Position numbers and translations under genes: made by a program
DNA from: Nonomuraea spiralis
Lineage (GTDB): Bacteria > Actinomycetota > Actinomycetes > Streptosporangiales > Streptosporangiaceae
NCBI RefSeq assembly: GCF_014648435.1
Contig: NZ_BMRC01000010.1
Location: 62,001 to 126,000 of the forward strand
DNA: 64,000 bases
Direction of reading: 5' to 3'
The notes under the pieces: generated by a model
The model's database searches: none
What the model was told of the DNA's origin: nothing
What the model saw: the letters and a program-made list of their open reading frames with translations, nothing else
Part shown: piece after piece, positions 26,561 to 35,406 of the stretch
How positions within the stretch are numbered: position 1 is the first letter of the stretch
How the letters are laid out: every line of letters begins with the position of its first letter

Positions 26561-27768
26561 GAGGTCTCCTTCCTCAGCGTGGCCAGCATGACCCCGCCCT
26601 TGACCACCTCGCCCGCGCAGTACGCGAGCAGCGCGCCGAACGCCGCCGCGGCGGGCACCAGGAACCATCCGGCGGCGGCGACCACCGCGAACTGCAGGCA
26701 CGCGGCCACCGCCGCCAGCCGCCGCCCACGGTCGTCGGTGTTCTCCACGAGCAGGAACGCGGGCAACACCGCCGCCGTCAGCACCGCCTCCACCAGCAGC
26801 GCCGCGCCGGTCGCCACCACGCCCCGCTGGCCGCCCGCCAGCAACACGGAGAGCACGACCACCGCCACGACCCCGGCCGGCACCGCGGGCGCCAGGATGC
26901 GGCGGGCCATCCGCCGGGCGCCGGCCTCGCCCATGCCCTCGATCCAGACCGCCACCCGCGGCTGGAGGATGCGCAGCAGGTACGACACGCCCATGACGAC
27001 CACGGACAGCGCCACCGACCACACGTAGAAGACGCTGGTCTTCTGCGCGTCGTCCAGGTGCGCGAAGTACGCGAACGTCACCGAGGTGGCCGCGACGCTG
27101 GTCACCTCGCCGACGCTGAGCAGGGCCGCGGCCCGTACCGCCGGACGGTAGGCGCCCTTGCCGGGAGCGCCGGGGCGCCTGCGCAGCAGCCCGGCCGCCA
27201 GCACGCCGTTGAGCACGGCCAGCACGCCCACGTGGACGGCCAGCAGCCCGTTGGCCCCCATCCCCGTCCAGGCCACCAGCCCCACGCCGGACGCCTGCGC
27301 GACGGCGAGCGTCAGGTACGCGAACACGTCGGCCCGCGCCCGCCCGCGCAGCCGGTTCAGCGCCGCCATGACGGCGCAGCAGCCGAGCCCGCAGGCGTAG
27401 GCCGCGGCGGCGGCGTACCTGGCGGGCGCGCCGCCGGGATCGGCCGCCGCCAGGGCCAGCCACACCGGCACGGCCAGCGTGAACGGCGTGGCCGCCAGCA
27501 ACATGAACAGCGGCCGCAGCCCCTGCCCGCCGCGCCGCGGCACCAGCGCGAGCGCCGCCTTCTCGATGCCGCTCGACGTCAGCGCGAGCAGCCAGCCCGA
27601 CACGCCGTTGGCGGTGGCGTACAGGGCGAACTCGTCGGCGCCCCACATGCCGAGCAGGACCAGGTTGGCGGTCCACAGCGCGGCGCGGAACGCGCCGCGC
27701 CCGGCGAACAGGGCCGCCGTCACCGCCACCAGGCGGGGCGGTGGCCTGCGCCGCAGGCCCACGATCAC
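26557..27768 (-). CDS. polytopic membrane protein, flippase-like (MATE/polysaccharide-exporter type)
   Basis: 403 aa with roughly 12 hydrophobic segments in a pattern like oligosaccharide flippases (Wzx/PST). There are no clear catalytic motifs. In this operon it would move a lipid-linked, possibly acylated glycan or its precursor across the membrane. The GTG start overlaps the upstream ligase stop (GTGA) and its own stop overlaps the next ATG (ATGA), so expression is tightly coupled. The family call rests on topology and neighbours rather than a firm motif. Confidence 0.65.
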   Translation of the reverse strand: MIVGLRRRPPPRLVAVTAALFAGRGAFRAALWTANLVLLGMWGADEFALYATANGVSGWLLALTSSGIEKAALALVPRRGGQGLRPLFMLLAATPFTLAVPVWLALAAADPGGAPARYAAAAAYACGLGCCAVMAALNRLRGRARADVFAYLTLAVAQASGVGLVAWTGMGANGLLAVHVGVLAVLNGVLAAGLLRRRPGAPGKGAYRPAVRAAALLSVGEVTSVAATSVTFAYFAHLDDAQKTSVFYVWSVALSVVVMGVSYLLRILQPRVAVWIEGMGEAGARRMARRILAPAVPAGVVAVVVLSVLLAGGQRGVVATGAALLVEAVLTAAVLPAFLLVENTDDRGRRLAAVAACLQFAVVAAAGWFLVPAAAAFGALLAYCAGEVVKGGVMLATLRKETS

Positions 27769-29048
27769 TGCCGGGCCCGCGCCGACTCGACGAACCTGCC
27801 CTTGCCGCCCGGCGTCAGCGTGACCCGCTCGGCGCGTTCGAACAGCACCTCGACCGGGCCGCCCACCTGCCGGGCCAGCCCGCTCCGGTAGGCCGCGGCG
27901 ACCTCCTCGAAGTCCCGGCCCTCCTCGGGGACCAGGTGCACGGTGACCTGCCCGCCGGCGTCCTGGCGGACCATGCTCTCGGCCACGCCCGGCGTCCACA
28001 TGGCCAGCGACAGGAACGTGGCCGTGTAGACGCGGTGGCCGCCGGGGAAGGTGATGTAGTCGTCGGACCGGCCGCCGGTCACGCGCATGCGCATGAACCG
28101 GTTGCCGCACCCGCACTCCCCCGGCACGATCATGCCGCGGTCGCCCAGGCGGTAGCGGAGCAGCGGCATCGCGCGCTCCCTGAAGTGCGTCACCACGACC
28201 GCGCCGTCCTCGCCGTCGGGCACGGGTAAGCCGTCGTCGTCCACGATCTCCAGGCGGACGCGGTCCTCGTCCACGTGCATCGAGCCCCGGTCGCACTGGG
28301 TGGAGACCGTCAGCACCTCGTACGCCGAGTACTCGTCGTACACCGGGACGCCGAAGCCGTTCGCCAGCAGCTCGCGCACCTCGTCGGTGAGCAGTTCGGA
28401 GTCGGTCATGACCATGCGCAGCGTGCGCCGCAGCCGGGCCAGGTCGGCGGGCCCGGCGGCGCGCAGCAGCCCGCGCAGCACCACCGGGTAGCCCATGATC
28501 AGGTGCGGGCGCACCTTCAGCACCTCGGCCAGGATCCTGGCGTCGCCCTGACCGGCGCCGATGACCGTACGCGGGAACAGGCCGAGCCGCTGGAACCAGC
28601 GCAGCGGGCGCGGGAACGGCTTGATGTGCGCGATCCGCCACCACGGCCGGTAGCCGGACAGCAGGAAGCGGCGGAAGACGGTCGCGCCGTGGTAGCCGTA
28701 GGCGGCCACGTCGTGCCGGACCTCCAGGACGCGGCCCGTGGTCCCGCTGGTACGGTCCAGCCGGTAGTCCTTCTCGGTCAGGCCGGGCACGTGGAAGCGG
28801 GACAGCTCGCCGTCCAGCACGGTGGCCTTGTCCAGGACCGGCAGCCGGGCCAGGTCGGCCAGGCTGTCCAGGGGCACGTCGTAGCGCGGGTCGGCGTAGT
28901 GGGGCACGTGCGCGCGGGCGAAGGCCAGCAACTCGCGCAGGCCGTCGAGGGTGGTGCGGTCGGTCTCGGCGCGCGGGCGGCGGATGGCGCGGAAGGCGTC
29001 CACGACGTGCCGCACCTCCCGTACGGCGACGCCGAGTCCGTGGCTCAC
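27765..29048 (-). CDS. second CapK/PaaK-like adenylate-forming ligase
   Basis: 427 aa, same fold as the ligase two genes downstream but diverged. Phosphate loop RTSGTTGRVLEVRHD, a TDSELLTDEVRELL segment, YDEYSAYEVLTVSTQC in the motif-5 position, RYRLGDRGMI and a CGCGNRF metal-type motif. The C terminus ends near TPGGKGRFVES. Two paralogous ligases with an ATP-grasp enzyme imply at least two activation or condensation steps on a surface molecule. The GTG start overlaps the ATP-grasp stop (GTGA). Confidence 0.82.
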   Translation of the reverse strand: MSHGLGVAVREVRHVVDAFRAIRRPRAETDRTTLDGLRELLAFARAHVPHYADPRYDVPLDSLADLARLPVLDKATVLDGELSRFHVPGLTEKDYRLDRTSGTTGRVLEVRHDVAAYGYHGATVFRRFLLSGYRPWWRIAHIKPFPRPLRWFQRLGLFPRTVIGAGQGDARILAEVLKVRPHLIMGYPVVLRGLLRAAGPADLARLRRTLRMVMTDSELLTDEVRELLANGFGVPVYDEYSAYEVLTVSTQCDRGSMHVDEDRVRLEIVDDDGLPVPDGEDGAVVVTHFRERAMPLLRYRLGDRGMIVPGECGCGNRFMRMRVTGGRSDDYITFPGGHRVYTATFLSLAMWTPGVAESMVRQDAGGQVTVHLVPEEGRDFEEVAAAYRSGLARQVGGPVEVLFERAERVTLTPGGKGRFVESARARQ

Positions 29049-30247
29049 TGCACGTCCCCGATCTCGAACCGGAGCAGTGCGGCGGCCTCGTCGAGCACCC
29101 CGGCCAGCGTGTCCCGGTCGGCGGCGGTGGCGGTCAGGTAACCCAGCTTGGCGCCGGCCCGCGTGTAGCGGTCCACGTGGTCGCCGGGGGCGGCGGCCAG
29201 CACGAGGTCGACGATCCCGGGCAGGCCCCTGACCTCGCCCTCGCCGTCCACCCGGATCAGCTTCCCGTCGCGTTCGGCGCCGAGCACGCGGACCGCGCCG
29301 TACCTGGCGGCGGTGGGGGTCAGGCGGGGCGTCTCGCCCATCGCCGAGAGCACGTACTGCTCGACCACGTCCACGCCGTGGACCAGGCCCAGCAGCTCGG
29401 CCAGGCCGTTGCCGCCCAGGCGGGCGCCCATCTCGACGAGGACGACCTCGCCCGTCCCGGTCACCAGCACGTCGGCGCTCAGCGGGCCCTCGCGCAGCCC
29501 GGTCTCGGCGCAGACCGCGTCGAGCATCGGGCGTACGGCGTCGGTGATCGCGGCCTGGCCCGGCATGGTGTGCTGGACGGTGATGAACAGCGGCGGCGGG
29601 GTCAGCTCCCGTTCGGCCAGCCCGATCAGCGCCACCTTCCCGCCGATCACGAACGCCTCGGCCGTGTAGTGGGCGCCCTCCAGGTACTCCTCGGCCACGA
29701 CCCGCCCGGACAGCGACCATTCCCTGGCCAGCCGTACGGCCTCGGGCAGCTCGTCCGGCGTGTGGCACAGCGACACGCCGCGGCTGCCGGAGGAGTCCAC
29801 CGGCTTGACCATGAGCGGGAAGTCCAGGTCGAGGGCGTCCCGCAGGACCTCCTCCTCGGGGCCGCTCACGTGCCGGGGGCCGGGCAGGCCGAGCCGGGCG
29901 CACATCGCGCGGAACCAGCCCTTGTCGACCGAGCCGCGTACGGCGCCGTCCGACAGACCGCAGGGCAGGCCGAGCCGTTCGGCGAGGGCGAGCTGCGAGG
30001 GCAGGTTGACGTCGCTGGCCGGGGACACCACGCCGGCCAGGCCGTCCCGCTCGGCCAGCGCCCGCGCGACCCGCGGCACGTCCCGGGTGCTGAGGTCGAG
30101 GAACTCGTCGGCGTGCGCGACGCCGGGGGCGTCGGCCCGCATGTCCACGCAGATCGTGCGCACGCCGAGGCGGGCCGCCGCGCGGATGGTGCTGATGGCG
30201 CCGTCCGCGCCGCCGAGGACCGCCAGGGTGCGGCGGGCGCCGGTCAT
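29045..30247 (-). CDS. ATP-grasp ligase (amide/carboxylate-amine type)
   Basis: 400 aa. Rossmann-like N-terminal domain (TLAVLGGADGAISTIRAA), ATP-grasp nucleotide loop FPLMVKPVDSSGSRGVSL, then VVAEEYLEGAHYTAEAFVIGG and metal-binding EMGARLGGNG. These enzymes form acyl-phosphates and join them to amines. Set between GT2 and a CapK-like ligase, it may add an amino acid or amine to a glycan precursor; the substrate is not predictable. Starts at ATG with a 4-bp overlap (ATGA) with the GT2 stop. Confidence 0.85.
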   Translation of the reverse strand: MTGARRTLAVLGGADGAISTIRAAARLGVRTICVDMRADAPGVAHADEFLDLSTRDVPRVARALAERDGLAGVVSPASDVNLPSQLALAERLGLPCGLSDGAVRGSVDKGWFRAMCARLGLPGPRHVSGPEEEVLRDALDLDFPLMVKPVDSSGSRGVSLCHTPDELPEAVRLAREWSLSGRVVAEEYLEGAHYTAEAFVIGGKVALIGLAERELTPPPLFITVQHTMPGQAAITDAVRPMLDAVCAETGLREGPLSADVLVTGTGEVVLVEMGARLGGNGLAELLGLVHGVDVVEQYVLSAMGETPRLTPTAARYGAVRVLGAERDGKLIRVDGEGEVRGLPGIVDLVLAAAPGDHVDRYTRAGAKLGYLTATAADRDTLAGVLDEAAALLRFEIGDVQ

Positions 30248-31185
30248 GAGATCCTCCCGGCGAGCAGGTCCATGGAGTCGACCGGCACGTTGGCCTCCCG
30301 TACGAGGAACAGCGGCGGACGGGCCTGACCGCGAGAGATGTGCAGAAGTGTGCGGGCGACCAGGGCCAGCCCGAACAGGGCGGCGGCCAGCGCCAGCCCG
30401 AACAGCGCCGTGCTGCCGGTGAACCCGGCCAGCAGCGCCACGGGCAGGCCGATCAGGCCCGCCCACACCGCGGCCGAGATCGGCCGCGACGAGAAACCGA
30501 AGAACAGGTCGAGGGAGTGCCTGGCCAGCCCGCGCACGGTCACCTTGGACGAGCCGTGCGCCCGCGGCCGGTGCGCGGTCGGCACGGTCGTCCAGGCCCG
30601 CGTCAGGCGCGGCAGCGTGGCCAGGAAGTACGGTGTGCCGAGCCGCAGGTCCACGATCCGGCGCGCGATCTCCGTACGGACCAGCCGGAACGTCGTCGCG
30701 CGCGGCGGGATCTCGATGCCCAGCAGCCGCCGGGCCAGCCAGTCGTGCACGATCGAGGCGGTCCTGCGCGGCCACGGGTCCTTGCGGTCCACCCGGATGC
30801 CGAACACCGCGTCGTACCCGTCGGCCGCCCGCTCGATCAGCAGCTTGGCCTCGGCGGGCGGGAACTGCAGGTCGGCGTCCAGGTGCAGCACCCAGGGGTT
30901 GCGGGCGTACCGGTAGCCGGCCGAGAAGGCGGCCTCGACGCCGAAGTTCCTGGAGAACGACAGGAACGACACCCGATCGTCACTCTCGGCGATCACGCGA
31001 ATGCGCGCCAGCGTCTCGTCCGTACTGCCGTCGTCGACGAAGAGTATTTCGAGATCCGCCTGGTCACCCAGCGCGTCGGCGATTTCGCGATACGTGTCAG
31101 GGATGTTGTCGGCTTCGTTCAGGCACGGAACGACCACGGTGAGTGCCAGGCCGTCCGGCGGAACTGGAAGCGGGTGTTCATTCAT
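30244..31185 (-). CDS. GT2 glycosyltransferase, polyprenyl-phosphate type, membrane-anchored
   Basis: 313 aa. N-terminal GT-A domain with VVVPCLNEADNIPDTY, FVDDGSTDET and metal-binding LHLDADLQFPP; VHDWLARRLLG and HGSSKVTVRGLARHS match DPMS/GtrB-like enzymes. Two hydrophobic helices follow at about 225-285. It should transfer a sugar from a nucleotide donor to polyprenyl phosphate at the inner membrane face. First gene of the five-gene leftward operon. AT-rich TATATT at 31275-31270 is a good -10 for it. Confidence 0.87.
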   Translation of the reverse strand: MNEHPLPVPPDGLALTVVVPCLNEADNIPDTYREIADALGDQADLEILFVDDGSTDETLARIRVIAESDDRVSFLSFSRNFGVEAAFSAGYRYARNPWVLHLDADLQFPPAEAKLLIERAADGYDAVFGIRVDRKDPWPRRTASIVHDWLARRLLGIEIPPRATTFRLVRTEIARRIVDLRLGTPYFLATLPRLTRAWTTVPTAHRPRAHGSSKVTVRGLARHSLDLFFGFSSRPISAAVWAGLIGLPVALLAGFTGSTALFGLALAAALFGLALVARTLLHISRGQARPPLFLVREANVPVDSMDLLAGRIS

Positions 31186-31269
31186 GAAACGGTCTTCACC
31201 ACGTGCATCATCCCCGGTTCACCCCGTACGGGCCCGGGCATTCCCACCCGGCTACGACCCCGGTTGCGG

Positions 31270-31333
31270 AATATATCCGGACATGTCAGAAGAAAGATAG
31301 GTATTGATTTGGTTCCGGGCGGTTTGTTAGGAA
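31270..31333. promoter_or_regulatory. divergent promoters between the GT2 operon and the carbamoyltransferase operon
   Basis: The 197-bp gap is AT-rich for this genome. Leftward, TATATT (31275-31270) is a near-consensus -10 without an obvious -35. Rightward, TTGATT (31304-31309) and TAGGAA (31328-31333) are 18 bp apart and predict a start about 40 bases before the ATG at 31383. No dyad strong enough to call an operator was seen. Confidence 0.35.
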
Positions 31334-31382
31334 AGATCTTCACGCGGGGCCGCTGGGTCATGCGCATTGTCAGGGGGCATTC

Positions 31383-33179
31383 ATGTTTGTGCTCGGCATC
31401 AGCCAGGTCCACGACTCGGCGGCGGCCTTGGTGGCCGACGGGACGATCGTGGCCTTCGCCGAGGAGGAGCGGTTCACCAGGGTCAAGCACGACGGCCGGT
31501 TTCCCGCGCAGGCCGTGCGCTACTGCCTGGAGGAGGCCGGCATCACGCTGGCGGACGTGGACCACGTCGCCTACTACTGGCAGGCGCCACGTGAGACGAT
31601 GCACGCCCTGAGCCACTTCGTCCGCCACCTGCCGGAGACGCTGGCCGTCTTCCGCAACGACGCCGGCGACTACGGCGACAAGGCCAGCGGCCTGCTGGAC
31701 ACGCTCTCCGACCAGAAGGGCCAGGCCCACCCCGACGACTACAACGTCGGCGGCGCGCTGCTGCTGCACCTGCGGCGCGGGTTCACGCTGGAGACGATCC
31801 TGCGCGAGTCGCAGGGGTTCAGTGGCCGGACGAAGTTCAAGGTCCACCTGATGGACCACCACCGGGCCCACGCCGCCAGCGCCTTCTTCATCTCGCCGTA
31901 CCAGGAGTCGGCGATCATCACCTGGGACGGCATCGGCAGCGACGGCACCTCCACCTACCTCGGGCTGGGCAAGGGCGGCCGGATCCACGACATCCGCCGG
32001 GTGAAGTTCCCGCACTCGCTGGGCGCCATGTACGCCGGCGTGACCGGCTACCTCGGCTTCAACCCCACCAGGGACGAAGGCAAGGTCATGGGCCTGGCCG
32101 CGTACGGCACCGACCGGTACGTGGACGACTTCGCCGACCTGGTCCGCTTCGGCCCCGACGGCTACTTCGAGCTGGACCTGAGCTGGTTCCGCCACCACGC
32201 CACCGGCAAGCACCAGATGTCGCCCAAGTTCCTGGAACGCTTCGGCCCGGCCAGGCCGCGCGAGCGCGCCACCCCCTCCCAGCACTACGCCGACGTCGCG
32301 TACGCGCTGCAGGCCACGCTGGAGCGCACCGGCCTGCACGTCGCGCGCTGGCTCCAGGCCAAGACCGGGCAGACCCGGCTGGTCACCGCCGGCGGCGTCG
32401 CGCTGAACAGCGTCATGAACGGCCGCATCCTGCTGGAGACGCCGTTCGAGGACTTCTTCGCCCAGCCCGCCGCCGCCGACGACGGCTCCGCCCTGGGCTC
32501 GGCGCTGCTGCTCGGCGTGGAGAAGCTCGGCATGCGCCGCCCTCGCGACCAGGAGTACATCTTCCTCGGCCCGCAGTTCTCCGAGGAGGAGATGGAGAAG
32601 GCGCTCAAGGACGCCGGCCTGGAGTACCGGCGTACCGACGACATCAACGACACGACGGCGCAGGCGCTGGCGGACGGCAAGATCGTCGGCTGGTTCCAGG
32701 GCCGCATGGAGTGCGGGCCGCGCGCGCTCGGCAACCGCTCGATCCTGGCCGACCCGCGCCGGGCCGACGCCAAGGACCGGCTCAACGAGAAGGTCAAGCA
32801 CCGCGAGCCGTTCCGCCCCTTCGCGCCCTCCTGCCTGGCCGAACGCTCCGGCGAGTACTTCGCCAGCGGCTACCCCTCGCCCGTCATGCTGCTCGTGTTC
32901 GACGTGCTGGAGCACCAGCGGGACAAGGTGCCGGCGATCACGCACGAGGACGGCACCGCCCGCGTCCAGACGGTCACGGCCGCCGACAATCCGCGTTACC
33001 ACGCGATGATCTCGCGCTTCGCGGAGCTGACCGGCGTGCCCATGGTGGTCAACACCTCGTTCAACGACAACGAGGAGCCCATCGTGTGCACCCCGGACGA
33101 CGCCGTGCGCTGCTACCTCAAGACCGACATGGACGCCCTGTCCCTGGGACCGTTCTTCACGGAGAAGGCTGTTCGTTGA
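31383..33179 (+). CDS. carbamoyltransferase, NodU/CmcH family
   Basis: 598 aa. The N-terminal Kae1-like ATPase domain begins GISQVHDSAAALV and has the conserved His cluster MDHHRAHAASAFF (His159, His160, His163), then AIITWDGIGSDG and EGKVMGLAAYG. The C-terminal domain has GRMECGPRALGNRSIL and REPFRPFAPS, typical of the YrdC-like half. It makes carbamoyl-AMP from carbamoyl phosphate and ATP and transfers carbamoyl to a hydroxyl, here likely a sugar. AGGGGG precedes the ATG. It leads a three-gene operon with a membrane protein and UGM. Confidence 0.93.
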   Translation: MFVLGISQVHDSAAALVADGTIVAFAEEERFTRVKHDGRFPAQAVRYCLEEAGITLADVDHVAYYWQAPRETMHALSHFVRHLPETLAVFRNDAGDYGDKASGLLDTLSDQKGQAHPDDYNVGGALLLHLRRGFTLETILRESQGFSGRTKFKVHLMDHHRAHAASAFFISPYQESAIITWDGIGSDGTSTYLGLGKGGRIHDIRRVKFPHSLGAMYAGVTGYLGFNPTRDEGKVMGLAAYGTDRYVDDFADLVRFGPDGYFELDLSWFRHHATGKHQMSPKFLERFGPARPRERATPSQHYADVAYALQATLERTGLHVARWLQAKTGQTRLVTAGGVALNSVMNGRILLETPFEDFFAQPAAADDGSALGSALLLGVEKLGMRRPRDQEYIFLGPQFSEEEMEKALKDAGLEYRRTDDINDTTAQALADGKIVGWFQGRMECGPRALGNRSILADPRRADAKDRLNEKVKHREPFRPFAPSCLAERSGEYFASGYPSPVMLLVFDVLEHQRDKVPAITHEDGTARVQTVTAADNPRYHAMISRFAELTGVPMVVNTSFNDNEEPIVCTPDDAVRCYLKTDMDALSLGPFFTEKAVR

Positions 33180-33811
33180 GACGATGGTTGTGGCTGGCGC
33201 CCGCCGTACTGGGCGCCGCGGCGGCCACTCTGATCATGGTGATCCTGCCGGCGGACCGTACCCTGGACAATCCGCTCGAAGCCCTGTGGAAGGTCAGCCC
33301 GCTGGTGTTCGCGGTGCTGGCCGTGGCCGGGTTCCCGCGGCGGCCCGGCCTCGGGATGGCCCTGGTCTGCGCGCTGGTCGTCGGCTACATGGGGGTGCTC
33401 GACACCGTCAACGTGCTGCACATCTTCGCCTACGCCGAGTCCGCCGACCAGAAGGCCGCCTTCCCCGAGCTCTACCAGTTCATGATCTTCATGAACGCGT
33501 TCACCGTGCTGGCCGCGCTGTTCGCCTACCGGCTGGGCGGGGCGCGCTCGGACCGCGTGCTGAAGGTCGGCCTCGCCGGCATCCTGATCATCATCTCCGG
33601 GCTGAACGACCTGGGCATGTGGCTGCTCGGCGACTGGCCCGACGGCCGGCCCGCCGTCCTGACCTGGGCCTCGCACATCGCGGTGTTCGTCGGCGGGCCG
33701 CCCAGCGTGGCCGTGGCGGTGATCTTCTGCGTCGTGCACTTCGTCCTGGCCGGGATCGTGCTGGCGCTGCCCGTGCGGCGGTGGCTCGACCGGCTGGTCC
33801 CCGCCGCATGA
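33176..33811 (+). CDS. six-helix integral membrane protein of unknown function
   Basis: 211 aa, with about six hydrophobic segments starting at residue 7 and a basic C-terminal tail. No family recognised. The TTG start at 33176 overlaps the carbamoyltransferase stop (TTGA) with GGAGAAGG eight bases upstream; the end overlaps the UGM start (ATGA). The tight coupling suggests a role in the same glycan pathway, for instance in membrane transfer or assembly. Confidence 0.78.
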   Translation: MRRWLWLAPAVLGAAAATLIMVILPADRTLDNPLEALWKVSPLVFAVLAVAGFPRRPGLGMALVCALVVGYMGVLDTVNVLHIFAYAESADQKAAFPELYQFMIFMNAFTVLAALFAYRLGGARSDRVLKVGLAGILIIISGLNDLGMWLLGDWPDGRPAVLTWASHIAVFVGGPPSVAVAVIFCVVHFVLAGIVLALPVRRWLDRLVPAA

Positions 33812-34956
33812 ACGCCGATTTAGTCGTCGTCGGCTCGGGCCTGTTCGGGCTCACCGTGGCCGAGCGGTGCGCGAACGAGCTGGGACTGCGCGTGCTGGTG
33901 CTGGAGCGCCGCGACCACATCGGCGGCAACGCCTACAGCGAGCCCGAGCCGCAGACCGGCATCGAGGTCCACCGGTACGGCTCGCACCTGTTCCACACCG
34001 CCAACGCCCGCGTGTGGGAGTACGTCAACCGGTTCACGTCGTTCACGCCGTACCAGCACCGGGTGTACTCCGTACACAAGGGGCAGGTCTACCCGATGCC
34101 CATCAACCTGGGCACGATCTGCGCCTTCTTCGGCCGCCACCTCAGCCCCGACGAGGCGCGTGACCTGGTGGCCCGGCAGGCCGCCGAGGTCACCCGGGCC
34201 GGCAACCTGGAGGAGAAGGCGATCTCGCTGATCGGGCGGCCGCTGTACGAGGCGTTCATCCGCGGCTACACCGCCAAGCAGTGGCAGACGGCCCCGGCCG
34301 AGCTGCCCGCCGAGATCATCGGCCGGCTGCCGGTGCGGTACACCTTCGACGGGCGTTACTTCGACGACCCGTACCAGGGGTTGCCCACCGACGGCTACGC
34401 CGCCTGGCTGGAACGCATGGCCGACCATCCCAACATCGAGATCCGGCTCGGCGCCGACTTCTTCGACCTGCGGGAGAGCCTGGCCGGTGCGGTGCCCGTC
34501 GTCTACACCGGCCCCCTGGACCGCTACTTCGGGTACGCCGAGGGCGAGCTCGGCTGGCGCACGCTCGACTTCGAGACCTCCGTGCTGCCGACCGGCGACT
34601 TCCAGGGCACGTCGGTGATCAACTACGCCGACGAGGACCTGCCGTGGACGCGCATCCACGAGTTCCGCCACCTGCACCCGGAACGCACCTGGTACCCGGA
34701 CGACGCCACGGTCATCATGCGCGAGTTCTCCCGCTTCGCCGGCCGCACCGACGAGCCGTACTACCCGATCAACACCCCCTACGACCGTGCCCGGCTGCGC
34801 AGCTACCGGGACCTGGCCAAGGGCGAGCGGGACGTGTGGTTCGGCGGCCGTCTGGGCACCTATCAGTACCTCGACATGCACATGGCCATCGCCGCCGCCC
34901 TCACCCTGTACGAGAACCGCCTGCGCGCCCGGTTCGCGGCCCGCGTGCCGGAGTAG
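33808..34956 (+). CDS. glf: UDP-galactopyranose mutase
   Basis: 382-aa FAD enzyme that converts UDP-galactopyranose to UDP-galactofuranose in the cytoplasm. The dinucleotide motif is VVGSGLFGLTVAERCA; then ERRDHIGGNAYSE, HRYGSHLFHTANARVWEYV (first His-containing signature), GYTAKQW, ADEDLPWTRIHEFRH and a late YQYLDMHMAIAAAL all match the family. Length is normal. It shows the local glycan contains galactofuranose or a derivative. Last gene of the rightward operon. Confidence 0.95.
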   Translation: MNADLVVVGSGLFGLTVAERCANELGLRVLVLERRDHIGGNAYSEPEPQTGIEVHRYGSHLFHTANARVWEYVNRFTSFTPYQHRVYSVHKGQVYPMPINLGTICAFFGRHLSPDEARDLVARQAAEVTRAGNLEEKAISLIGRPLYEAFIRGYTAKQWQTAPAELPAEIIGRLPVRYTFDGRYFDDPYQGLPTDGYAAWLERMADHPNIEIRLGADFFDLRESLAGAVPVVYTGPLDRYFGYAEGELGWRTLDFETSVLPTGDFQGTSVINYADEDLPWTRIHEFRHLHPERTWYPDDATVIMREFSRFAGRTDEPYYPINTPYDRARLRSYRDLAKGERDVWFGGRLGTYQYLDMHMAIAAALTLYENRLRARFAARVPE

Positions 34957-34996
34957 GGGCGGCCCCGGGCAGCCTCGGGCGGATCGGAATTGTCGG

Positions 34997-35025
34997 TTGT
35001 GCCGGAACAGCGGGAAGGCCACACT
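34997..35025 (+). promoter_or_regulatory. possible promoter for the EACC1/caspase-Hsp70 pair
   Basis: TTGTGC (34997-35002), a 17-bp spacer, then CACACT (35020-35025). Twelve bases on is the A of the ATG at 35032, so the transcript could be leaderless; the only purine-rich stretch (GGGAAGG) is 13 bases from the start. Weak match; spacing is the main support. Confidence 0.3.
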
Positions 35026-35031
35026 TCTGGC

Positions 35032-35406
35032 ATGCAGGTAACCGTGCGCCTCGACGGAGAGGCGCCGACCGCCCCCGCCCTCTCCTCACTGGAACGGCAG
35101 CTCCGCGGCGACAGCGCCATCCGCGGCGCGGAGATCAGGCCCCTGCCCGGACCGCCCGAGCCCGGGACCATGAACGGCACGGTCGACGCCCTCATGGTCG
35201 CCGTCTCGGCCGCGTCCGGCGGGCTCGGCGTCGCGATCGTCCAGGCGGTGGCCGGCTGGCTCAGGACACAGCGCCACAGCTTCACGGTCAAGGTCAGCCA
35301 CGGCGAGCGCACGCTTGAGCTCACCGTGGACGCGGCCAAGGACCCCGAGAAGGTGATGGAGGTCGCCCGGCGGCTGGCCGAGATGCTCGAACCCCCCGCC
35401 TCATGA
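35032..35406 (+). CDS. EACC1-like small protein (effector-associated constant component)
   Basis: 124 aa. A short N-terminal region (VTVRLDGEAPTAPALSSLERQL) leads to a hydrophobic, glycine-rich amphipathic segment at about 50-72 (TVDALMVAVSAASGGLGVAIV), then beta strands KVSHGERTLELTVD and a C-terminal helix. This arrangement matches the EACC1 family, named from comparative genomics of bacterial conflict systems, where it accompanies variable effectors such as caspases and trypsins. Its stop overlaps the caspase-Hsp70 start (ATGA), so the two are translated together. The family call rests on remembered pattern and context. Confidence 0.65.
   Translation: MQVTVRLDGEAPTAPALSSLERQLRGDSAIRGAEIRPLPGPPEPGTMNGTVDALMVAVSAASGGLGVAIVQAVAGWLRTQRHSFTVKVSHGERTLELTVDAAKDPEKVMEVARRLAEMLEPPAS

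Noticed and set aside
25265..34956. The CapK/PaaK-like ligases as loading enzymes for the PKS starter carrier
   Set aside because: They sit in a coupled glycan operon more than 12 kb from the synthase, beyond the PPTase and an unrelated regulatory unit, and lack the cluster palindrome.
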